The translations under genes were made by a program, and so were the position numbers. Positions 55,125 through 62,022 of a stretch of DNA of 64,000 nucleotides are shown piece after piece. The DNA is from Kiloniella sp. EL199. Lineage in GTDB: Bacteria; Pseudomonadota; Alphaproteobacteria; Kiloniellales; Kiloniellaceae. The notes below the pieces were generated by a model. That model did not search any database. It was not told the DNA's origin and saw nothing but the letters and a program-made list of their open reading frames with translations. The stretch covers positions 248,001-312,000 of the forward strand of contig NZ_OMPU01000010.1 in NCBI RefSeq assembly GCF_900313065.1, written 5' to 3'. Numbering within the stretch: the first letter of the stretch is position 1; each line of letters starts with the position of its first letter.

Positions 55125-55191
55125 TGAGTGATGTGAATCTTCTGCCTGATTATGCTTATTAATTTTTTTGCTGGATGGAGGTATTTTTAGC

Positions 55192-55914
55192 GTGATTGCC
55201 TATTTTATACTCGGCGTTGGTTTGTTTTTTGGGGCTCTTTTTCTTGCCCAATGGTATAGCCGAGCTAATCCGGTAATGGTGTTAAAAACCGCAAAAATTA
55301 TCGCTGCCATAATTGGCCTCTTTGTTGCCCTATTCTTGCTATTCACCGGGTGGATATTTCTGGTGCTTGCTGCAATACCCTTTTTACTTCCGCTTATCTT
55401 GCGTTCACGGGCTTTACTTTCTCGTCTCAAGGCTGCTTCTGGTGGAACATCAGGTCAAAGTTCGGAAGTTGTCACCAGGTTCTTGAAGATGAAACTGGAT
55501 CATGATAGCGGAGATATGGATGGTTTGGTTTTAACAGGAGAACGGGAAGGGCAATGGTTGTCTGAACTGGATCTTGCGGCGATTGAGCAGTTGTACCGTA
55601 TCTATTTGGTTGAAGAAAACAAGTCAGCTGAATTGCTAACTGCTTATGCTTCAAGGCGCTTTGGGAACGCGTGGAATGATGAAGCCGAAGCGGGTTTTAA
55701 AGGGGATGATGAATATGAACAAAGTTTTGATGGTCAGATGGACCGTAAGAGGGCATTGGAAATTCTAGGATTAACCGGAACACCATCTGATGACGAAATA
55801 CGAAGTGCTCACCGGAGGTTGATGCAAAAATTACATCCGGATCATGGGGGAAATACCTACCTTGCAACCCAGGTAAATCAAGCCAAGGATACTCTTTTAA
55901 ATCGCTCTGGTTGA
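55192..55914 (+). CDS. Membrane-anchored protein with C-terminal J domain
   Basis: 240 residues. Three N-terminal membrane helices (IAYFILGVGLFFGALFLAQWY, IIAAIIGLFVALFLLFTGWIFLVLA and a short third) are followed by a ~100-residue cytoplasmic linker. A C-terminal J-like domain reads ALEILGLTGTPSDDEIRSAHRRLMQKLHPDHGGNTYLATQVNQAKDTL, with HPD intact. This layout resembles Tim14/Pam18-like or DjlA-like proteins that recruit Hsp70 to the membrane. The GTG at 55192 has GGAGG 10 nt upstream; a TTG at 55168 lies in the same frame without a site. Its stop lies upstream of galU. Confidence 0.85.
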   Translation: MIAYFILGVGLFFGALFLAQWYSRANPVMVLKTAKIIAAIIGLFVALFLLFTGWIFLVLAAIPFLLPLILRSRALLSRLKAASGGTSGQSSEVVTRFLKMKLDHDSGDMDGLVLTGEREGQWLSELDLAAIEQLYRIYLVEENKSAELLTAYASRRFGNAWNDEAEAGFKGDDEYEQSFDGQMDRKRALEILGLTGTPSDDEIRSAHRRLMQKLHPDHGGNTYLATQVNQAKDTLLNRSG

Positions 55915-55976
55915 GTTTCCATCTATACTGTGGCAAAGACATAACTGATTTTAATTTAATGAGGAGTGCGGCTTCT

Positions 55977-56849
55977 ATGCGCCGACCCGTTCGTAAAGCG
56001 ATCTTCCCAGTTGGGGGACTTGGAACCCGATTTTTACCCGCAACCAAGGCAATGCCGAAAGAGATGTTGCCAGTGGTTGATAAGCCCTTGATTCAATATG
56101 CTGTTGAAGAGGCAAAAGCTGCTGGAATTGAGGAATTTATTTTTGTTACCGGGCGTGGAAAAACAGCAATTGAAAATCATTTCGATCGTGAATACGAACT
56201 GGAAGCTGTATTGGAAAGTCGCGGAAAAGAAAAAGAGTTAAAAGATTTGGCAAGTTTGCTTCTTGAAGCAGGAAGTGTGACTTATATGCGCCAGCAGGAA
56301 CCATTGGGATTGGGGCATGCTGTCTGGTGCGCCAGAAATGCAATTGGTAATGAGCCTTTTGCTGTCTTGCTTGCGGATGATCTTATTCAGGCGGGGACGC
56401 CTTGTCTTAAGCAAATGATTGATAGTTATCAGGACACAGGTGGTCATTTAGTCGCGGTTATGGACGTTCCAAGAGAACAGACAAATCGCTATGGTATTTT
56501 GGATGTCGTTTCTGAGAGTGGGCCATTGGCAAAGGCTAAAAGCCTGATAGAAAAACCTGCACCGGAAGTTGCACCATCAACACTTTCTATTATTGGACGT
56601 TATGTTTTGGATCCATCTGTTTTCACTGAACTGGATAAAAAAGAGCGTGGAGCGGGAGGGGAAATTCAACTTACTGATGCATTGGCCGCGACTTTGGATA
56701 ACGTTGATTTCCATGGATTAAGATTTAACGGAACAAGGTTTGATTGCGGTAGCAAGGCCGGGTTTCTGGAAGCAACGATCGCCTTCGCTTTAGAACGTGA
56801 AGACCTTGGAGGTCGGATGCGCGATATTTTGACCAAGTATATCAGATAA
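55977..56849 (+). CDS. galU: UTP-glucose-1-phosphate uridylyltransferase
   Basis: Makes UDP-glucose from glucose-1-phosphate and UTP (cytoplasm). 290 residues from the ATG at 55977, which has GAGGAG 10 nt upstream; longer frames reach back into the J-protein gene. The nucleotide-binding signature is FPVGGLGTRFLPATKAMPKEMLPVVDKPLIQYAVEEA. RQQEPLGLGHAVWCAR, FAVLLADDLI and GAGGEIQLTDALAA are also family hallmarks. It is followed by ugd (43 nt) and a phosphohexomutase, a UDP-sugar supply operon. Confidence 0.96.
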   Translation: MRRPVRKAIFPVGGLGTRFLPATKAMPKEMLPVVDKPLIQYAVEEAKAAGIEEFIFVTGRGKTAIENHFDREYELEAVLESRGKEKELKDLASLLLEAGSVTYMRQQEPLGLGHAVWCARNAIGNEPFAVLLADDLIQAGTPCLKQMIDSYQDTGGHLVAVMDVPREQTNRYGILDVVSESGPLAKAKSLIEKPAPEVAPSTLSIIGRYVLDPSVFTELDKKERGAGGEIQLTDALAATLDNVDFHGLRFNGTRFDCGSKAGFLEATIAFALEREDLGGRMRDILTKYIR

Positions 56850-56892
56850 AAGATACATAATGCCTGTTATTGGGCATTCTAAGGAGTAGTAA

Positions 56893-58218
56893 ATGCGTAT
56901 TGCAATGATCGGTACAGGCTATGTTGGTCTGGTATCCGGGACCTGTTTTTCCGAGTTTGGAACTGACGTTGTTTGTGTCGATAAGGATTTGAAGAAAATC
57001 GAAGGTCTTAAGAAAGGTGTGATCCCGATTTTCGAACCGGGTTTGGATGCGCTTGTCAAAAATAACTCTGAAGCGGGGCGTTTGACCTTTTCCACTGATC
57101 TTGCAGCTGCGGCAAAAGATGCTGATGCTATCTTTATTGCGGTTGGAACTCCTCCTGGTGAAAATGATGGCCAGGCTGATCTTTCCTATGTTTATCAAGC
57201 GGCGAAAGAAATTGCTGACGTGATTGATGGCTATAAAGTCATTATAACAAAATCGACTGTGCCTGTTGGTACGGGGCGTGCCGTTGAACGTATTATTCGG
57301 GAAGCGAGACCTGATGCTGAATTTGATGTGGTTTCCAATCCTGAGTTTTTACGTGAGGGGGCTGCGATTAATGACTTCATGCGCCCTGATCGAGTTGTGA
57401 TTGGTGCAGAAACCAAACGAGCGCAAGATGTTATGGCAGAACTTTATCGTCCTTTATACTTGATTGAAACGCCTATCCTGTTCACAAAACTGGAGACATC
57501 GGAACTCATTAAATATGCAGGTAATGCCTTCCTTGCGACAAAGATCTCTTTCATAAATCAAATGGCAGATCTTTGTGAAAAAGTAGGGGCTGATGTCCAT
57601 CAAGTTGCCAAAGGGATTGGCCTTGATGGTCGTATTGGACGCAAATTTCTTCACGCAGGTCCGGGTTATGGCGGGTCCTGTTTTCCAAAGGATACTCAGG
57701 CCCTTGCCTATACAGCACGAGAATATGATGCCCCTGTAAGTCTTGTTGAAGATGTTATTTCTTATAACAGTGCACGAAAGCGCCAGATGGCCGAGAAGGT
57801 TGTTGCTCAGTGCGGTGGTTCTGTTGCAGACAAGAAGATCGCAATACTAGGGCTTACTTTTAAGCCAAATACAGATGACATGCGGGACTCTCCAAGCCTA
57901 GATATTATACCTTTCCTCCAGGCAGAAGGTGCGCAAATAACCGCATATGACCCTGAGGGTATGACAGAGGCACAGGAACTTTTATCCAATGTGTCTTACG
58001 GTGAGAATGCGTACGAAATTATGAATGACGCAGATGCTCTTGTTATTATTACCGAATGGAATGAGTTCCGTCGTCTTGATCTTGAGCGTGTAAAAGGATT
58101 GCTGAAATCCCCTGTAATGATCGACCTTCGAAATATCTATAATCCGGATGAAATGAAAGAAGCGGGGTTTGACTACCTTTGTGTTGGCCGTCCGTTGTCT
58201 GCATTTCTTGCCGAATAA
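56893..58218 (+). CDS. ugd: UDP-glucose 6-dehydrogenase
   Basis: Oxidises UDP-glucose twice to UDP-glucuronate using NAD+. 441 residues. The N-terminal Rossmann motif is MIGTGYVGLVSGTCFSEFG. The catalytic Cys is in GPGYGGSCFPKDTQALAYTAREY (about residue 259), and the conserved Lys is in ELIKYAGNAFLATKISFINQMA. The C-terminal domain has ILGLTFKPNTDDMRDSPS. AAGGAG precedes the ATG. A small hairpin (AATGCC/GGGCATT) lies in the gap after galU. The product feeds exopolysaccharide or envelope sugars. Confidence 0.96.
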   Translation: MRIAMIGTGYVGLVSGTCFSEFGTDVVCVDKDLKKIEGLKKGVIPIFEPGLDALVKNNSEAGRLTFSTDLAAAAKDADAIFIAVGTPPGENDGQADLSYVYQAAKEIADVIDGYKVIITKSTVPVGTGRAVERIIREARPDAEFDVVSNPEFLREGAAINDFMRPDRVVIGAETKRAQDVMAELYRPLYLIETPILFTKLETSELIKYAGNAFLATKISFINQMADLCEKVGADVHQVAKGIGLDGRIGRKFLHAGPGYGGSCFPKDTQALAYTAREYDAPVSLVEDVISYNSARKRQMAEKVVAQCGGSVADKKIAILGLTFKPNTDDMRDSPSLDIIPFLQAEGAQITAYDPEGMTEAQELLSNVSYGENAYEIMNDADALVIITEWNEFRRLDLERVKGLLKSPVMIDLRNIYNPDEMKEAGFDYLCVGRPLSAFLAE

Positions 58219-58248
58219 AATTTAAACTCCAAGCTAAACGAGATCGCT

Positions 58249-59622
58249 TTGTATAATTTTGATCCGACAATTATTCGTGAGTATGACATCCGGGGTATAA
58301 TCGGAGAAACTCTTTCTTCTGCTGATGCCACAGCTATTGGACGTGCTTTTGGTACGATTATACGCCGTGCTGGCGGCAATAAGGTTGCTGTGGGGTATGA
58401 TGGACGGACGTCGTCTCCTGATTTGGCTGATGCTCTCTCTCAAGGGTTGAGAGCGTCCGGTGTTACTGTCTATGGAGTTGGTCGCGGTCCTACACCAATG
58501 CTGTACTTTGCGGCTTATACATTGCCTGTAGATGGCGGGATTATGATCACAGGATCTCATAACCCGGGCAACCATAATGGTTTTAAGCTGGTTCAGAACA
58601 AACAGGCTTTTTTCGGAGAGCAAATCAAGGAAATCGACAGGATTGCCAAGTCAGGTGATTTTGAACAAGGTGAGGGTGATTATATCGAACATCCTATCTT
58701 TGATGCTTATATTGCGCGGCTTCTGGAAGAAGTTCAATTTAATCAAAGCGGATTAAAGGTAATTTGGGATGCAGGTAACGGGGCGGCTGGAGAAGCGATG
58801 TCGTCTCTTACTGCGAAGTTACCGGGACAACATGAACTGTTGTTTGCGGATATTGATGGAACGTTTCCAAATCACCATCCGGATCCAACTGTCCCGGAGA
58901 ACCTTGCGGATTTGCAAAGAGCTATTTACGAAAATAAGGCTGATCTGGGGATTGCTTTTGATGGTGATGGAGACCGTATCGGACTGGTTGATGCCGAAGG
59001 TGAGATCTTGTGGGGAGATCAAATTATGCTCTTCCTTGCCAAAGGTGTACTCAAAGACCTGCCCGGAGCCACCATTATTGCTGATGTGAAAGCTAGTCAG
59101 GTGCTTTTCAATGAGGTTGAAAAGTCAGGTGGTAAGCCGGTTATGTGGAAAACAGGACATTCACATATCAAGTCTAAAATGATTGAATTGAATGCACCCT
59201 TTGCTGGTGAAATGTCGGCGCATCTTTTCTTTGCGGATCGTTATTATGGCTATGACGATGCTCTTTATGCAGCGGTTCGTGTTTTGAATATCATCGAAAA
59301 TGAAGAACTATCACTGGCCGAGTTCAGGAAATCTTTACCAAAGGCTGTGAATACACCCGAGATGCGATTTGAGTGTGCAGATACTCGCAAATTTAGCGTG
59401 GTGGAAGAAGTTGCTGCACGCCTAGCCGAAGAAAAAGCTGATGTCGTATCTGTTGATGGCGTTCGTGTGAACACTGAAGATGGTTGGTGGCTGTTACGGG
59501 CATCAAACACTCAGGCTGTTCTGGTCGCCCGCTGTGAAGCATCTAGCGAGGATGGTTTGAAACGGCTCCAGAAGCAACTTGCAGATCAGCTTCTCAAAAG
59601 CGATGTCGCTATTCCAAATTAA
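58249..59622 (+). CDS. Phosphomannomutase/phosphoglucomutase
   Basis: A 457-residue alpha-D-phosphohexomutase that interconverts hexose-6-P and hexose-1-P, providing glucose-1-P or mannose-1-P for the neighbouring sugar-nucleotide genes. The active-site phosphoserine is in IMITGSHNPGNHNGFK, the metal loop is IAFDGDGDRIGLVD, the sugar-binding loop GEMSAHLFF, and the phosphate loop LLRASNTQAVLVARCEA. It starts at a TTG at 58249, 30 nt after ugd, since no closer ATG fits. A strong terminator ends the operon. Confidence 0.94.
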   Translation: MYNFDPTIIREYDIRGIIGETLSSADATAIGRAFGTIIRRAGGNKVAVGYDGRTSSPDLADALSQGLRASGVTVYGVGRGPTPMLYFAAYTLPVDGGIMITGSHNPGNHNGFKLVQNKQAFFGEQIKEIDRIAKSGDFEQGEGDYIEHPIFDAYIARLLEEVQFNQSGLKVIWDAGNGAAGEAMSSLTAKLPGQHELLFADIDGTFPNHHPDPTVPENLADLQRAIYENKADLGIAFDGDGDRIGLVDAEGEILWGDQIMLFLAKGVLKDLPGATIIADVKASQVLFNEVEKSGGKPVMWKTGHSHIKSKMIELNAPFAGEMSAHLFFADRYYGYDDALYAAVRVLNIIENEELSLAEFRKSLPKAVNTPEMRFECADTRKFSVVEEVAARLAEEKADVVSVDGVRVNTEDGWWLLRASNTQAVLVARCEASSEDGLKRLQKQLADQLLKSDVAIPN

Positions 59623-59649
59623 ATTTGGAAACCAAACCTTAAAAGAAGA

Positions 59650-59683
59650 AAGCCGACACAAAATAGTTTGTGTCGGCTTTTTT
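59650..59683 (+). terminator. Strong intrinsic terminator of galU-ugd-mutase operon
   Basis: AAGCCGACACAAA (59650-59662) pairs perfectly over 13 bp with the arm at 59667-59679 around a 4-nt loop, followed by a T-run. It lies 27 nt after the stop codon. Confidence 0.93.
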
Positions 59684-59750
59684 GTGTCCGGGAAAAGAAA
59701 CTAAGGCGGTTAAAGTTTTTCGGCTTTTGACGTCTTTAAACGCAGTCTCT

Positions 59751-60977
59751 TTAAAATAGTCCAGGGGGAACGGCAACACACGACATACGTTGTTGCTTAA
59801 GCTCACGACAAGCATTGCGCGCAGCGACTTCATCAAGGCCTTTCAGGCGAGCGCGATAGAGAGAGCCATCTGCTTTGTTTACTTGCTGAATATGGACCTG
59901 TGTTCCTGTCGGTGTTGATTTAATCTGAGCCAAAGCCTGATCTGCGGCCATTTTTGCCGGTTCGTATTTTCTAAAAGCGCCGACCTGAATACCCCAATCA
60001 GAGATTGGTTGAACTGCGGCGCTGCTATCCGGCTGAATAGCTGCAATCTGACCTGGTAGGGAGAGGTCGGTTGACGCTGTCAGGGTTGGGCGTGATTTTG
60101 GCAGTGGTGGTGCGGATACAAAAACGCTTTCCCGACGAGGGTTTCGTTTTGGAGCAACCGGTAATTTCGCAACCTGTGTAATACCAACACGTTTGAAGCT
60201 TTTGTCCAATATTTCTTTCATGTGTCGATCACGGGAGCGGCCTGTTTTACCACCAAACACAACGCCAATCAGGCGGCGATTATTACGAACAACCGAGGCA
60301 ACCAGATTAAACCCGGATGCACGGGTGTAGCCTGTTTTTATGCCATCTGTTCCCTGATAGCTGGCCAGCAGCTTGTTATGATTTCTATAGGATCTGTTTT
60401 TATACTTGTAACTTTGTGTTGAGAACAGGTGATAGTACTGCGGAAAATCACGTTTCAGCGCAATTGCCAGCTTTGACATGTCACGGGCTGTGCTCAATTG
60501 ACCGCGGTTCGGTAAGCCAGAAGCATTGCGGAATGTTGTCCTCGTCATGCCAAGAGAATGTGCTTTTTTTGTCATCATCTTGGCAAAAGTTGTTTCTTTT
60601 CCACCGATAGCTTCGGCCATAACAACAGCGGCATCATTGGCTGATTTTGTAACCAAAGCCATAACAACGTCTTTGGTAGAAATTGTGCTTTTATATCTTA
60701 ACCCAAGCTTTGATGGTGCCATTCCGGCGGCCCGTTTTGATACAGGCAGCTTTTGTTTCATGGTTAACTTGCCCTTTTCCAAGGCATCAAATGCCATGTA
60801 GAGGGTCATCATTTTTGTCAAAGAGGCGGGATAGTTACGCGTATCAGCGTTTCTACTGTAAAGAACTTCGCCAGTATGTGCATCAATCACTAGGGATGCA
60901 TACTTGGCCTGTGCCGGTGCCATAAGCACGAACAGGGTCAGAAGCATAGTGGTAATGAGCTTCAGTCCTAGGTTCAT
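59751..60977 (-). CDS. D-alanyl-D-alanine carboxypeptidase with SPOR domain
   Basis: A periplasmic penicillin-binding protein (class C low-molecular-weight) that trims pentapeptide stems of peptidoglycan. 408 residues: signal peptide (about 1-24), SxxK in ASLTKMM (Ser52, Lys55), SxN in SANDAA (Ser112-Asn114) and KTG in DGIKTGYTRAS (213-215). A C-terminal SPOR domain (about 325-408; WGIQVGAFRKYEPAKMAADQAL, ARLKGLDEVAARNACRELKQQ) binds denuded glycan strands and usually brings proteins to the division septum. The linker is Pro/Ser-rich. Confidence 0.95.
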   Translation of the reverse strand: MNLGLKLITTMLLTLFVLMAPAQAKYASLVIDAHTGEVLYSRNADTRNYPASLTKMMTLYMAFDALEKGKLTMKQKLPVSKRAAGMAPSKLGLRYKSTISTKDVVMALVTKSANDAAVVMAEAIGGKETTFAKMMTKKAHSLGMTRTTFRNASGLPNRGQLSTARDMSKLAIALKRDFPQYYHLFSTQSYKYKNRSYRNHNKLLASYQGTDGIKTGYTRASGFNLVASVVRNNRRLIGVVFGGKTGRSRDRHMKEILDKSFKRVGITQVAKLPVAPKRNPRRESVFVSAPPLPKSRPTLTASTDLSLPGQIAAIQPDSSAAVQPISDWGIQVGAFRKYEPAKMAADQALAQIKSTPTGTQVHIQQVNKADGSLYRARLKGLDEVAARNACRELKQQRMSCVAVPPGLF

Positions 60978-61212
60978 TAATTCCCCCCTTTAAATGGGTT
61001 TGTAGATAAATCTTAGGCGATTTATCGAATGTTATAACTCAAATACATCTGCTAACCATTTAAAACAGAAGGATTCTACATAAAATCGATTCTTCTGTCC
61101 AGCTGCCATTAGGATGACATATTTATCTTGAGAATGTGTAAAGATACAATGCCAATGTTAATAAATGGCAAAAATGGCGGAAAATTGGTTAATTTTATAC
61201 ATTGAGGATAAA

Positions 61213-61902
61213 ATGCGTTTAGCTCAATTTGTACCTTTAGTACTTTCGCCGCTTCTAATTGCTGCGGGGTGTACATACCAAGGGAATATCGACAAACCCT
61301 ATACCCAAAAAGCAACCTGGTTCAGCTATGTTGGCGGAGATGACATCCGTGCGCGCTGTGCACCAGGGCTTACGGAATATCGGTTAATATATAATGCCGT
61401 GTATGACGAGCAGATTCGCAGCTATGAGATCAAAGGAAAGCCAGGTGAAGCCGCTGAAATGATTTCCCGTGTTCAGGAAGGTCATGGGCTTGATGTGACA
61501 GAAGTCTCTTTGTCTGATCCTTTGGCGCAATTTGGTTGGGAAAAATCGACAACTATTCTTTCTGTTTCAGAAATGGACGAACTGGAATCTCTATTGAAGG
61601 TATCTGGTGCCGGAGAACCAATAACAAAAGGAGCACGTTTGCGATCAGACGATTTCTATTGGGTCTCAGCACTCTGCTATGATGGGGCCTTTGTTTATAA
61701 TGGTTGGAGAAAAACACCAGAAGGTTTTGAGCATCTGGCCTTTATGCCTTTCCTTTTGAAGCATGATGGAACCGGTGTTGCGGTTAATCCTTTTCGAGAT
61801 GTCGGTGGTAAACATATTGCGCGACTGCATCAATCCAGGGCGGAAAAACGCAAACACTTTGACCTTGAAGTGGGGAACAATGGTCTTGTAACAGGCTTTT
61901 GA
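61213..61902 (+). CDS. Unrecognised lipoprotein
   Basis: 229 residues. The signal peptide MRLAQFVPLVLSPLLIAAGC ends in a lipobox (IAAGC), so it should be lipid-anchored. The mature part has WFSYVGGDDIRARCAPGLTEYRLIYNAVYDEQIRSYEI, SDPLAQFGWEKSTTILS, RLRSDDFYWVSALCYDGAFVYNGWRK and FLLKHDGTGVAVNPFRDVGG. I do not recognise the family. The two Cys (ARCAP, SALCYD) could form a disulfide. The ATG at 61213 follows GAGGA; the longer frame to 61165 would hide the lipobox. It is divergent from the carboxypeptidase gene (235 bp). Confidence 0.8.
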   Translation: MRLAQFVPLVLSPLLIAAGCTYQGNIDKPYTQKATWFSYVGGDDIRARCAPGLTEYRLIYNAVYDEQIRSYEIKGKPGEAAEMISRVQEGHGLDVTEVSLSDPLAQFGWEKSTTILSVSEMDELESLLKVSGAGEPITKGARLRSDDFYWVSALCYDGAFVYNGWRKTPEGFEHLAFMPFLLKHDGTGVAVNPFRDVGGKHIARLHQSRAEKRKHFDLEVGNNGLVTGF

Positions 61903-61920
61903 TAAAGGAGAAAAAACAAA

Positions 61921-61950
61921 AACAGGCGGGCTAGTTGTCCCGCCTGTTTT
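61921..61950 (+). terminator. Intrinsic terminator of the lipoprotein gene
   Basis: AACAGGCGGG pairs over 10 bp with CCCGCCTGTT around an 8-nt loop, followed by T. On the minus strand the same hairpin is followed by TTTTTGTTTTTT, so it also serves the convergent RTX gene. Confidence 0.88.
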
Positions 61951-62022
61951 ACTGAGCTATTAAGTGAAATGATTTCTGTCAGCATAATCGATCATCAGGT
62001 CTTTTTTTCTTGATTAAAACCA

